A DNA stretch of 51,247 bases from Dyadobacter sp. CY312. Its GTDB lineage: Bacteria > Bacteroidota > Bacteroidia > Cytophagales > Spirosomataceae. Shown here in pieces: positions 26,455-36,094 of this stretch. Made by a program: the position numbers and the translations under genes. The notes beneath the pieces were generated by a model, which was given only the letters and a program-made list of their open reading frames with translations, was not told the DNA's origin and searched no databases. The stretch spans positions 1 through 51,247 of the forward strand of contig NZ_JAJUXG010000031.1 in NCBI RefSeq assembly GCF_021390535.1. Reading direction: 5' to 3'. The stretch's first letter is position 1. The number at the start of each line of letters is the position of its first letter.

Positions 26455-29400
26455 CTATTTTTTCTTCTTCGTGTTTTTAGGAGCCTTCATTTGAGCCGGA
26501 CGTGCAGCAACTTCGTTCAGATCTTTGATGCGAATATTCCTGAATTTGAGTGGCGAGCCATGTCCCAGGAAACCAAGGTGTCCTTTGATTCTGCTCAAAC
26601 CAGGATGCTCTCTTTTATCAACCGTTCCATTTTTGCTTGCCTCTGCAAGATCACCATCCAGAATTACGGTTCCGTTCAAAGTCACCTTAATTTTTGAACC
26701 CTGTACACGCACTTCTTCATAATTCCACTCACCAACTGGTTTTAAGAAACCGCGTTTGGCCGGAATGATGCCATATGCAGATCCATGGTACTGATATTCT
26801 TTCAGGTTTTTATAAATATCAGCGTCATTGTCGAGTATCTGAATTTCAGTTCCTACGTAAGCTGCATCCCCTTCCAACGGTGTACGAATTCCCAACCCAT
26901 TGTTAGCACCCGGGGTTAGCTGGAATTCAAAGCGGAAATCGAAGTCGCCGTATTCCTCTTTTGAGTAGAGGTTTCCGTTACCTCCTCGTTTAGGATCTAC
27001 CATCATTACACCATTCTCGATAAAATAAGCTTTGGTATTGCCTATCCATTCGTGCATGTTGGTTCCGTCGAAGAGAATTTTGAAGCCGTCGTTCTTCTCG
27101 GTCTCAGACAGTATGAAAGGTTCTGCCTGCGGTATTTCTCTAACATAGATATCCCTGTAATTGATCTCATTTCCGTGCGCTTGCAGTTCAATTTGTTCTT
27201 TCAGAAAAATTGGCAATTTACGATCCCAATAGTTTTCAAGGATCACATTATCAACCACATTTTCTCCGTTCAAATCAACAGACACGCGGTCTCCGATCAT
27301 GGTGATATGGAACGTATTCCAGTCGCCAATAGCATTATCGGCAAGTTTGGACGGTTTACTCGGATTCTTTGTATTGTTGTAGAGGCCACCTGAACCAACC
27401 TGTGCCCCTACATCAACGCGTGATGTGTCCCAGATCTGCACCTGAGGTGTACCACGCAGGTAAATTCCGGCATCACCGTTTTTCTGAATTTTCCAATCCA
27501 CATACATTTCAAAATCTCCGTATTGTTTTACCGTACAAAGATTATCTCCATGGCCGGAGAATACCAGCTCACCATCCTTTACAAACCAACCTTTCTGGGC
27601 CACTTCATCCGCTTTCTTCTGTTTGTAGGCCAATGAATCGGCACTCATTTTGGCACGTGCAATCGGGTTTTCTACAAGTCCTTTCCAGCCCGTAAGGTCT
27701 TTTCCGTTAAACAACGACACAAAACCATCGCCTGATGGCAGTTCGGCAAGATGTTTACGGATAGACTCCTTCTGATATTCACTATCCTGGCCTTTAAGTA
27801 CAGCTGCTGTTTTACTTAACAAAGCTTTTATTTCTGCACTGTAAAAGTTTTTATTGGCAAGAGCAATGCTCATCACTGCCTGTGCAGCCGCCTGCTGAAC
27901 TCCTGCTTCATCCAGATATCTGCCGGCAAACAACAGCGCATTAAAGGTTTTATATTTAGAAAGTTCTTTCAATATCAGCTCTTTTTGAACATCTGTTTTT
28001 GCCAAAGCCATCACATCCCGTAACATAATTACCTTGTTAACTGGCGTTTTGGTCGACTTCGCAATTGCTGCCACATAGCCAGTTAATGCTGCATTCAGTT
28101 CCGCTGCATCTGTTGTTTTTCTTCCAATAGATAGCAGCTCGGTTGCCGCACTCGCATCCGACCAGTTGGACAGTGCATTAATCGCAGCGCTCTTCGTCAA
28201 CGCATCACCCGTATTGTATGATTTCACAACGGACGTCAAGGCACTTTTACCACCTATACTTGCCAATACGGCCAAATAGCGCGACTGACTTGCCGCAGGG
28301 GACCCAGCCATTTGTTTCAAGATAAGATCACTCTGTGCTGATACATTGCCAGAACCTTTGATACCCGCGCTTACTGCTTGTTGAATCGCTGATATGTCTT
28401 CTCCTTCCGGTGCTGTGTTAAGCAACGTAAATAACTGTGGCAGATCATTAGAAGTTGCGAGGGACTTTAATGCTGCAAAAGCCGATTTTTTAACGCCGGC
28501 GTCACTGCTTTTCAGCAATGAACTTACCAAACCAAATTTTGAACTTGCTGCTCTTGCTGCCAAAACATCAATAACAGCAGGCTGAGCTGCAACTGGCAGT
28601 GACGGAAGCGCAGTGGCGATCTTGTCCACAACACCATCCCCTTTCATGGTAAGCAATGCACTTTTCACAGCCTGAATTTCAACCGCATTTCCTTTTTTCA
28701 AAACGGGTACCAAGCTACTTACACTGCCTTCCTGACCTATTTTACCAGCGGCCCAGATAGCCGCCAGCCTCACAACCTGATCTTTTGAAGTCAGAGATTT
28801 GAGCACCACCGGCAAGGCGTCGGTCGCCTCTGCACGGCCAAGCATGGTAATAATCTCCGCCTGCACTTCTGGTTTTGCTTTTTTCATGCCAGCAAGCCAG
28901 GCAGCAGTTCCATTCGCCATGGTATACTTCTGCCCGAGTTTCAGCGCCGCTGCACGATATTCAGGATCGGTACTTTCCATTGCTTTTACCAAAAACGGAA
29001 CACTTTCACGCTTTTTGCTATCCGAGTAAATTTTCAGAGCAGAAGAACGCGTTGCAGTTTGCTCAGGAGAAGGAGTACTTTTTATCAGTTCCAAAGCTGC
29101 TTTTTCTGCCACTGCACCATCACCATTTTGTACCAGTCGAGCCAGATATTTTACATAAACACCAGTGGCATCCGTAACATCATAACGGTATAGCGTTTTT
29201 TGCGCGGCAGCGCTCAGAATTTTCTCCGACGACTTCGCTCCTATTTCAGAAAGCGCATACAAACTTACCTTACGGAGGTTTGCATCTTCGCTCAAAGCTG
29301 TTTTTTCGAGTTCGGTCACCGCCTCTTTGTATCTGCTTTCTCCCAATGCCTCTGTTATAGCGACCTGAGCAGCTCCTTTTGCATTTCCCAGCGATGCAAG

Positions 29401-29904
29401 CAAAGCAGCTCCCGAAGCCTGGCTACCTATTCTTGCCAAAGCACGGGAAGCAGGTCCGACCAGGCGCTCATCGGTCAGGTAAGATTTGAGTATGTCAACG
29501 GATTCATCCTTACCAACCGTTTGCAATTGATATATCAGGAAATTTTTGCTATCCGGATCGTTTACTTTTGAAAGCGCCTCACCGTATGCCTCGGCAGCCA
29601 TTTTACGCCACGCTTCTTTTCCTGATTGCGTTGCAGCATAGGTAAATCCTCCCAGCGCATATTGAATTTTGGTATTATCTCCTTTTCCAGGCGCTGTGAG
29701 CATGCTGGCAATCTGTACGATTCCCGGCTTGCCCAGGTCAGCTAGCTCCTGCATATTCTTTTTCATTGCCTCTGCATTTTCAGCAGGTACCTGAGCCAGC
29801 AAATCGGCGATTCGGGTAGCGGTGGTTCTGTTTTGATCCAATTGTGCAAAAGCCTGCGACACCATCAGGCAGAGCACCAATAAAGTATATAAGTGTTTTT
29901 TCAT
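26455..29904 (-). CDS. secreted HEAT-repeat protein with two DUF1080 domains
   Basis: A 1149-aa secreted protein. Signal peptide in residues 1-22. About 30-700 is a long run of HEAT-like helical pairs (repeats of about 30-40 residues rich in Ala and Leu, such as LARIGSQASGAALLASLGN). Two DUF1080 (3-keto-disaccharide hydrolase/LamG-like) domains follow: the first near 728-930 (starts GFVSLFNGKDLTGW, contains GDAGIYLRG) and the second near 938-1135 (starts GFKILFDGTNMHEW). The tail is basic (KNTKKKK). Such proteins in Bacteroidota act on glycans and some DUF1080 members cleave 3-keto-glucosides; the HEAT solenoid may bind a partner. The ATG at 29904 is the one followed by the signal peptide. 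Confidence 0.85.
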   Translation of the reverse strand: MKKHLYTLLVLCLMVSQAFAQLDQNRTTATRIADLLAQVPAENAEAMKKNMQELADLGKPGIVQIASMLTAPGKGDNTKIQYALGGFTYAATQSGKEAWRKMAAEAYGEALSKVNDPDSKNFLIYQLQTVGKDESVDILKSYLTDERLVGPASRALARIGSQASGAALLASLGNAKGAAQVAITEALGESRYKEAVTELEKTALSEDANLRKVSLYALSEIGAKSSEKILSAAAQKTLYRYDVTDATGVYVKYLARLVQNGDGAVAEKAALELIKSTPSPEQTATRSSALKIYSDSKKRESVPFLVKAMESTDPEYRAAALKLGQKYTMANGTAAWLAGMKKAKPEVQAEIITMLGRAEATDALPVVLKSLTSKDQVVRLAAIWAAGKIGQEGSVSSLVPVLKKGNAVEIQAVKSALLTMKGDGVVDKIATALPSLPVAAQPAVIDVLAARAASSKFGLVSSLLKSSDAGVKKSAFAALKSLATSNDLPQLFTLLNTAPEGEDISAIQQAVSAGIKGSGNVSAQSDLILKQMAGSPAASQSRYLAVLASIGGKSALTSVVKSYNTGDALTKSAAINALSNWSDASAATELLSIGRKTTDAAELNAALTGYVAAIAKSTKTPVNKVIMLRDVMALAKTDVQKELILKELSKYKTFNALLFAGRYLDEAGVQQAAAQAVMSIALANKNFYSAEIKALLSKTAAVLKGQDSEYQKESIRKHLAELPSGDGFVSLFNGKDLTGWKGLVENPIARAKMSADSLAYKQKKADEVAQKGWFVKDGELVFSGHGDNLCTVKQYGDFEMYVDWKIQKNGDAGIYLRGTPQVQIWDTSRVDVGAQVGSGGLYNNTKNPSKPSKLADNAIGDWNTFHITMIGDRVSVDLNGENVVDNVILENYWDRKLPIFLKEQIELQAHGNEINYRDIYVREIPQAEPFILSETEKNDGFKILFDGTNMHEWIGNTKAYFIENGVMMVDPKRGGNGNLYSKEEYGDFDFRFEFQLTPGANNGLGIRTPLEGDAAYVGTEIQILDNDADIYKNLKEYQYHGSAYGIIPAKRGFLKPVGEWNYEEVRVQGSKIKVTLNGTVILDGDLAEASKNGTVDKREHPGLSRIKGHLGFLGHGSPLKFRNIRIKDLNEVAARPAQMKAPKNTKKKK

Positions 29905-30032
29905 ATCAAGCAGCTGTAAGCGATTCATGCTCAGCGATTAGATTTTGTAAATTGGAATTGGCAAATAGCTTTCAGCGAAATGCTAAAAACTGGTCAGCTA
30001 GAAATTGAAGGATCGTTCTATCCCCGACTTAA

Positions 30033-31307
30033 TCACATCGTCCAGGGACCACGCATCGGTTGATCGATCAGGCGGTTTGCTCCTTCGTCATCAATAAATT
30101 CCTGTTTGTCCGGATCAAATTTAAGAGACCTGCCCAGTCTGAGTGCGATCAGCCCCATGTTTACAATTGTGCATGAGCGATGTCCGTTCTCTTCATTCAG
30201 TGCAAATTTCTTTCTGTTTTTAACCGCGTCAACAAAATCAGTTACCTGAGGTTCCGGATCAGGGAAAGCAGCTAGTTTTTTCTCCAAATCCTGAATATCT
30301 GATCTGAAATTAGGATACAGCTTGCCTTTTGGTCCTTCAATGTAAGCTACGTTTTCATCTTTTGCCTCACCGTCCAGTACGATCTGGCAGCCATCCGCAT
30401 AAGTGTATGTAATCCTACGCCATGTACCCACGGCCTCTGTATGCTGCTGAGGCGCGTCTATTTCCACACTTACCGGACTGGTATCGTCCTTGCCCAGAAA
30501 ATACTGGATCGGATCAATATAATGTTGACCCATATCTCCTAATCCACCACCGTCATAATCCCAGTAACCACGGAAAGTCTGATGTACACGGTGTGCACTA
30601 TATGGCTTGTAAGGAGCGGGACCAAGCCACATCTCATAATCCAGCTCAGCGGGTACAGGCTGAGGATCATTATTTGTTTTACCAACCCAATAAAACTTCC
30701 AGTCGAAACCGGTATGCTTGCTTACTGTCACTTTTAGGGGCCATCCAAGCAAGCCGCTCTGTACCAATTTTTTAATTGGCTTCACAGTGGTTTTCATTCC
30801 ATAAAAATTATCCTCAAAACGGAACCAGGTATTTAGCCTGAAAACCCTTCCATGTTGTTTCACAGCTTCAACAAGCCTTTTCCCTTCACCAATGGTACGC
30901 GTCATCGGTTTTTCACACCATACATCTTTTCCGGCACGTGCAGCATCAGCCGCAATGATACCATGCCAATGAGGCGGAGTGGCCACATGTACTATATCGA
31001 CCTCAGGAAGCTGTATAAGCTCCCGGTAATCCGAAAACGTTTTAACACCCTTCTCAACCATTCCCACGGCAGTCTGCAAATGCTTTTTGTCGACATCACA
31101 AAGTGCCACAACCTTAGTTCCTGCATAAGGAATATGTCCGCGGCCCATTGAACCTACTCCTACAATGGCTTTGGTCAACTGGTCACTGGGAGCGATGAAG
31201 CCCTTTCCCAAAACATGGCGGGGAACTATTGAAAATGTGGCAAGCGTAGCAAGAGAGCCTTTAATGAAGCTTCTTCTCGACGCAGATATACCTTCCTTTT
31301 CTTTCAT
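30033..31307 (-). CDS. Tat-exported Gfo/Idh/MocA-family oxidoreductase
   Basis: A 424-aa protein with a twin-arginine signal (SRRSFIKGSLATLATF, residues 10-25), an NAD(P)-binding Rossmann domain (AIVGVGSMGRGH near 48-59, ALCDVDKK) with the EKPMTRT motif near 132, and a C-terminal Gfo/Idh/MocA beta-sheet domain. It is probably folded with its cofactor and then exported to the periplasm, as is common for these Bacteroidota proteins. It likely oxidises a sugar or cyclitol; substrate unknown. It lies upstream of the HEAT-DUF1080 gene with 128 bp between, on the same strand, which would fit shared 3-keto-sugar metabolism. Confidence 0.88.
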   Translation of the reverse strand: MKEKEGISASRRSFIKGSLATLATFSIVPRHVLGKGFIAPSDQLTKAIVGVGSMGRGHIPYAGTKVVALCDVDKKHLQTAVGMVEKGVKTFSDYRELIQLPEVDIVHVATPPHWHGIIAADAARAGKDVWCEKPMTRTIGEGKRLVEAVKQHGRVFRLNTWFRFEDNFYGMKTTVKPIKKLVQSGLLGWPLKVTVSKHTGFDWKFYWVGKTNNDPQPVPAELDYEMWLGPAPYKPYSAHRVHQTFRGYWDYDGGGLGDMGQHYIDPIQYFLGKDDTSPVSVEIDAPQQHTEAVGTWRRITYTYADGCQIVLDGEAKDENVAYIEGPKGKLYPNFRSDIQDLEKKLAAFPDPEPQVTDFVDAVKNRKKFALNEENGHRSCTIVNMGLIALRLGRSLKFDPDKQEFIDDEGANRLIDQPMRGPWTM

Positions 31308-31674
31308 TGGTTAAGGTGTTGTTAGGAAATTTAAAAAATATTAAAAAGTAGCCCTGAAATTAGGATAATATTCAGAATGTAACAAAGCCAGCATGCGCAA
31401 TCGTTGATTTATTTATAGTGTTGTATTTCAAATCTTAGCAGAAGGAATCCGAAGGGTTTTGTGAATACAGATTTCACACAGCACAATGTACATTACTCCC
31501 CAAAAATACTTGAGGGCTATAATAGCAGCATTCTTTCGACCTGGCTTATTTCAGTATACACCAAAAAGTACATCGAGCAGGATTTGGGTAAAGTTCTATG
31601 ATGTACAATACTTATGGAATTACTTACATTGAAGCAATAAGATTTATTATTAAGCACAACTTGATATTGTACAA
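31308..31674. other. 367-bp non-coding gap
   Basis: AT-rich spacer between the Gfo/Idh gene and the carboxyltransferase gene. I see no gene, clear promoter box (TAnnTTTG or its complement) or terminator in it. Confidence 0.5.
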
Positions 31675-33234
31675 TTATAGAGGAATATTTCCGTGTTTTT
31701 TCTTTGGAAGTGTGGCTACTTTGTTTTCGAGCATACTGAAAGCTCTGATTAATTTTTCCCGGGTTTGTTCGGGGTAAATTACTTCATCAATATATCCACG
31801 ATGTGCGGCTCGATAGGGATTGGCAAATTTGCTGGTGTACTCTTCTACTTTTTCCTGTAATTTTTCAACGGGATTTTCAGCCTCGGCTATTTCTTTTTTA
31901 AAAATAATTTCAGCGGCACCACTCGCACCCATTACAGCAATTTCGGCGGTAGGCCAGGCATAATTCATATCAGCACCAATGTGTTTGGAATTCATAACAT
32001 CATAAGCACCACCGTATGCTTTCCGGGTAATCACAGTTATTCTCGGAACAGTAGCTTCGCAAAAAGCATAGAGCAACTTAGCTCCGTTACTTATGATTCC
32101 ATTCCACTCCTGATCCGTTCCCGGCAAAAATCCGGGTACATCTTCCAACACCAGCAGCGGCACATTAAAACAATCACAAAACCGGACAAATCGTGCCGCT
32201 TTCTGACTCGCGTTTATATCTAAAACACCGGCCAATACCGCGGGCTGATTGGCCACTATACCAATACTCCTGCCAGCCAGGCGGGCAAAGCCTACCACAA
32301 TATTCTCGGCAAAATTTGTATGTACTTCAAAAAAACTTTCCGTATCAGCCAGTTCGCTGATCACCTCGCGCATATCATACGGCTGGTTCGGATTCGAAGG
32401 TATTAAACCCGCAAGAGCCGGCCGAGTCTCATCGGATTCCTGGTAGGGATAACGCGGCGCAATATCCTCACAGTTTTGAGGTATATAACTCAACAGTTTT
32501 TTGATAGACAGAATGCACTCTACTTCATTGGGTGAGACAAAATGTGTTACACCTGATTTTACCGCATGGGTCATCGCGCCGCCCAGTTCCTCCGAAGTCA
32601 CATCCTCATGCGTAACCGTTTTAACAACATTCGGACCGGTCACAAACATGTAACTGGTATTCTCCACCATCAGAATAAAATCGGTAATAGCGGGAGAATA
32701 AACCGCGCCGCCGGCACAGGGTCCCATTACAGCGGAGATTTGCGGAATAACACCTGATGCAAGGGTATTCTTGTAAAATATATCGGCATACCCTGCAAGG
32801 GAAAGAACCCCCTCCTGAATACGTGCCCCACCCGAATCATTTAATCCTACAACAGGAGCGCCATTTTTCATGGCCAGATCCATAATCCGGATAATCTTTT
32901 CAGCATGGGTTTCTGATAAAGAACCTCCAAAAACTGTAAAATCCTGTGCAAAAATATAGGTAAGCCGGCCGTTAATTTTTCCGTAACCCGTCACAACCCC
33001 ATCGCCCAGATAATGTTCTTTGTCCAAACCAAAATCCTTGCTACGGTGCATTACGAACTTACCTATTTCCTCAAATGAACCCTTGTCTACCAGTATTTCA
33101 ATACGCTCGCGGGCTGTGAGTTTACCTTTTGCATGCTGGGCGTTAATACGTTTTTCACCACCACCCAAAGCAGCTTCCGCATTTTTTTTATCTAAAAGTT
33201 CTTTTTTTGAAGCTGCGGCAGATACTGGTTCCAT
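31675..33234 (-). CDS. acyl-CoA carboxylase carboxyltransferase subunit (PccB/MmdA-like)
   Basis: A 519-aa crotonase-fold enzyme that transfers CO2 from biotin to an acyl-CoA such as propionyl-CoA, or runs in reverse as methylmalonyl-CoA decarboxylase alpha chain. Seen: LDKKNAEAALGGGEKRI N-terminus, GDGVVTGYGKINGRL, the oxyanion segments SGGARIQEG (near 129) and FLPGTDQEWNGII (near 366) and the biotin-side AYGGAYDVMNSKHIG. Length is normal for PccB. No carboxylase or biotin-carrier partner lies beside it; the biotinyl protein at 7404-7922 is the nearest. Confidence 0.92.
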   Translation of the reverse strand: MEPVSAAASKKELLDKKNAEAALGGGEKRINAQHAKGKLTARERIEILVDKGSFEEIGKFVMHRSKDFGLDKEHYLGDGVVTGYGKINGRLTYIFAQDFTVFGGSLSETHAEKIIRIMDLAMKNGAPVVGLNDSGGARIQEGVLSLAGYADIFYKNTLASGVIPQISAVMGPCAGGAVYSPAITDFILMVENTSYMFVTGPNVVKTVTHEDVTSEELGGAMTHAVKSGVTHFVSPNEVECILSIKKLLSYIPQNCEDIAPRYPYQESDETRPALAGLIPSNPNQPYDMREVISELADTESFFEVHTNFAENIVVGFARLAGRSIGIVANQPAVLAGVLDINASQKAARFVRFCDCFNVPLLVLEDVPGFLPGTDQEWNGIISNGAKLLYAFCEATVPRITVITRKAYGGAYDVMNSKHIGADMNYAWPTAEIAVMGASGAAEIIFKKEIAEAENPVEKLQEKVEEYTSKFANPYRAAHRGYIDEVIYPEQTREKLIRAFSMLENKVATLPKKKHGNIPL

Positions 33235-33322
33235 GTATTACAGTCGATATGGTTACATTTGCTTTTGAACAAGTTATAAATATAGTCTCAATTTTATTGA
33301 TTAAGGAAATAATTATATTCCA

Positions 33323-34396
33323 ATGAGCCGGGCCGGATTGCGCTTTTCTATTTTACCAATTCTCCTTTTGCTGATGAAAGTTCCGGCAATTGCGCAGCCA
33401 ACAGGTGGAAGAAGCAAGCTCGATTTTTTACAATTACCATCACAGGCGAAAAGCAATGCGCTTGGTTCCAGTCATTTTACAATATTGGGTCATGATCCTG
33501 CCCTTTTCCTTCAAAATCCGGCTCTTCTGGATTCGAGCGTATCTGATAACGTATCATTGAACCTGATGCCCTATCTTGCTGATACCAGATTTGTAAACGT
33601 TGCTTATGCGAAAACATTAAAGAGAACCGGAGGGACCTGGGCAACGGGAATCCAATACCTGAACTATGGGACCATGCAGGAGACCGATGACATCGGAAAT
33701 GTAGTAGGCGAATTTCGGGCGGCGGACTATGGCATTTCAGCAGGTTACGGCCACACCATCGGCGCTTTTACCTTAGGGGCAACGGCAAAACTTGTTGCTT
33801 CTTCCATTGAATCGTATACCACCTGGGGCATGGCCATGGACTGGGGCGGCTTATTCAAACATCCACGCCAGGATCTTACAGTTGGTTTTTTAGTAAAAAA
33901 CCTGGGCTTTTTGAAACAAAATTATAATTCAGCCAGCGATCCTATTCTACCTCTTGACGTCAGAGTTGGCATCAGCCTCAAACCACAATATATGCCCATT
34001 CGGTTTACAGCTACCATCCACCATCTCAATAAATTTGATATGGTTTATAACGACCCGAATCTGTTCTTCACCTATGACAATAACGGAGGACGGATTCCCA
34101 GGAAAGTAGGTGTTGCTGAAAAACTCGGTCGTCATTTGGCTCTTGGTGCGGAAGCCTTACTCCATCCCAATTTCAGAATTTTACTGGGATATGATCATTT
34201 AAGGAGACAGGAACTGAGGCTTGTGGATCGCGGCGCACTGGCAGGATTCTCTTTTGGTGCCTGGTTAAGAGTCAGAAAATTTGAGATCGGTTATGGCCGG
34301 GCTCAGTACACACCCGGCTTTGGCAGCAGTTCGCTTTCTATTGTAATGAACCTGAAAAAAGGATTTGCCAGAGAAAGAGTTAATTTTCAAGAATAA
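33323..34396 (+). CDS. porQ: type IX secretion system protein PorQ
   Basis: A 357-aa outer-membrane protein with a signal peptide (1-24) and a predicted beta-barrel of alternating strands. The opening motif FLQLPSQAKSNALG followed by a D-P-A-L-F-L-Q-N-P-A-L stretch is the conserved N-terminus of the PorQ/PorV family (FadL-like barrel). PorQ is a component of the Bacteroidota type IX secretion system in the PorV-PorQ-PorU-PorZ attachment complex. The final strand is Gly-rich. Length fits. PorV is a paralogue but tends to be longer with different loop sequence; I favour PorQ. Confidence 0.82.
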   Translation: MSRAGLRFSILPILLLLMKVPAIAQPTGGRSKLDFLQLPSQAKSNALGSSHFTILGHDPALFLQNPALLDSSVSDNVSLNLMPYLADTRFVNVAYAKTLKRTGGTWATGIQYLNYGTMQETDDIGNVVGEFRAADYGISAGYGHTIGAFTLGATAKLVASSIESYTTWGMAMDWGGLFKHPRQDLTVGFLVKNLGFLKQNYNSASDPILPLDVRVGISLKPQYMPIRFTATIHHLNKFDMVYNDPNLFFTYDNNGGRIPRKVGVAEKLGRHLALGAEALLHPNFRILLGYDHLRRQELRLVDRGALAGFSFGAWLRVRKFEIGYGRAQYTPGFGSSSLSIVMNLKKGFARERVNFQE

Positions 34397-34423
34397 GACA
34401 CCTTCACTAAAACAAACTAGAAA

Positions 34424-35224
34424 ATGAATATATCAGAGATCTGGATTTATCCCGTGAAGTCACTGGGCGGTATCAGACTTAAGGAGGCAGAAGTGGAAGA
34501 AAAAGGTCTGAAATATGACCGTCGTTGGATGATTGTCGATGAAGACGGCATCTTTCTGACACAAAGGGCTTATTCAAAAATGGCTTTGATTGACGTTTCT
34601 ATTGATACAAATGCACTTACACTCACTTCCAGATCAGATCAGCAATCCATCAGCATTCCTTTTGAACCGGTTTCTGCGGAGCAAATTTCTGTGAAAGTAT
34701 GGGATGATGAAGTTGTAGCTCTTACCGTTAATGACCAAGCAGACGTATGGCTTAGCCAGCAACTTGACAAAAATGTAAGACTGGTTTTAATGCCCGAATG
34801 GTCTGAGCGCAAAGCGGATCCGAAATATGCCAAAAATGATGAAAACGTGAGTTTTGCAGATGGATTCCCCTTCCTGATTATATCGCAAGCTTCACTGGAT
34901 AACCTGAATAGCAAATTATCAGAAAGCCTGGAAATGAAGCGTTTCAGACCCAATTTTGTGGTAGCCGGAACTGCACCACATGCCGAAGACGAATGGAAGG
35001 AAATCAGAATTGGCAATTTGGAATTTGAGATCGTAAAGCCTTGTGCACGCTGTGTACTCACTACCATTGATCCCGAAACAGGAAACAAAGGGCCTGAACC
35101 TTTGAAAACATTGGCGACATACCGCAGACTGAACAACAAAATACTTTTCGGACAAAATGTGGTCGCAAGAAACTCAGGGGCGATTAGCGAAAACGATACC
35201 GTGGCTATTTTACAAACTCAATGA
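34424..35224 (+). CDS. MOSC domain protein
   Basis: A 266-aa protein: an N-terminal beta-barrel domain (SEIWIYPVKSLGG start, residues about 4-100; MOSC_N) and a C-terminal MOSC domain (about 125-260) with FRPNFVVAG and the conserved CARCVLTTID motif (Cys near 205). MOSC proteins handle sulfur on molybdenum cofactors or reduce N-hydroxylated compounds (mARC/YiiM-like). Cytoplasmic. It follows PorQ by 27 bp on the same strand but is not functionally linked. A convergent terminator closes it. Confidence 0.9.
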   Translation: MNISEIWIYPVKSLGGIRLKEAEVEEKGLKYDRRWMIVDEDGIFLTQRAYSKMALIDVSIDTNALTLTSRSDQQSISIPFEPVSAEQISVKVWDDEVVALTVNDQADVWLSQQLDKNVRLVLMPEWSERKADPKYAKNDENVSFADGFPFLIISQASLDNLNSKLSESLEMKRFRPNFVVAGTAPHAEDEWKEIRIGNLEFEIVKPCARCVLTTIDPETGNKGPEPLKTLATYRRLNNKILFGQNVVARNSGAISENDTVAILQTQ

Positions 35225-35233
35225 TAAAAAAAT

Positions 35234-35254
35234 AACCCGCCATTAAAGCGGGTT
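35234..35254 (-). terminator. terminator of the lpxA end
   Basis: Stem AACCCGC / GCGGGTT with a 7-nt loop. On the minus strand it is followed by ATTTTTTATC, so it ends the lpxD-lpxC/fabZ-lpxA run; it may also act weakly for the MOSC gene. Confidence 0.75.
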
Positions 35255-35278
35255 ACCAATTGTATAAAAAGATCTTGT

Positions 35279-36094
35279 TTAAGCCTGTGCCTCCGACTCA
35301 CCTGCACCGTTGCTGGACTGGAATGGGCTTTTCATAATACCACGTTCCGAATTCCGAATGAAATTGATAATTACATCACGTTCGTTTGAAGGTGGTAATT
35401 CAAGTTCAATCTTCTGCAATGCCTCCGCGTTATTAAGGCCGCGCATGTATATGTAACGGTAAATATTTTGTATTTCAATGATCTTATCATTGCTAAAACC
35501 CCTTCTGCGTAATCCCACAGAATTGATCCCTGCGTAAGAAATAGGTTCTCTTGCCGCTTTTGTAAACGGAGGAACATCTTTCCTTACCAGCGAGGCGCCT
35601 GAAACAAAAGCATGCGCTCCGATTTTAACAAACTGATGCACAGCGCTCAATGCACTCACAATTGCCCAGTCGCCCACATGTACGTGACCGGCCATTTGCA
35701 CATTATTCCCAACGATACAGTTGTTACCAACCCGGCAATCGTGTGCAACGTGTGCATAAGCCATAATGAGACAGTCCGAACCAACTACTGTTTTCCAGTG
35801 CTCTTCGGTTCCCCGGCTAATGGTGGCATACTCACGGATGGTTGTATTATCACCAATTACCGTTAGTGTGTACTCATTGTTATATTTCAAATCCTGCGGA
35901 GTAGCAGAAATAACGACTCCGGGATAGATACGGCAATTTTTCCCGATCCGGGCTCCCGCGTTAATTACGGCGTGAGAACCTATCCAGGTACCTTCTCCAA
36001 TCTCCACGTCTTTGTGAATCATGGCAAAAGGCTCAATTTCTACATTCTGAGCAATCTTAGCGTCAGGATGGATATATGCTAACGATTGTGTCAT
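35279..36094 (-). CDS. lpxA: UDP-N-acetylglucosamine acyltransferase
   Basis: A 271-aa left-handed beta-helix enzyme that starts lipid A synthesis by putting a 3-hydroxyacyl chain on UDP-GlcNAc. Hexapeptide repeats fill residues 5-190, with the catalytic motif MAYAHVAHDC (His118, corresponding to His125 in E. coli), GNNVQMAGHVHVG nearby, and the helical C-terminal domain from about 195. Slightly longer than E. coli LpxA because of its C-terminal tail. Its ATG overlaps the lpxC/fabZ stop by 4 bp (ATGA, 36091-36094), so the two are coupled. Confidence 0.96.
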   Translation of the reverse strand: MTQSLAYIHPDAKIAQNVEIEPFAMIHKDVEIGEGTWIGSHAVINAGARIGKNCRIYPGVVISATPQDLKYNNEYTLTVIGDNTTIREYATISRGTEEHWKTVVGSDCLIMAYAHVAHDCRVGNNCIVGNNVQMAGHVHVGDWAIVSALSAVHQFVKIGAHAFVSGASLVRKDVPPFTKAAREPISYAGINSVGLRRRGFSNDKIIEIQNIYRYIYMRGLNNAEALQKIELELPPSNERDVIINFIRNSERGIMKSPFQSSNGAGESEAQA

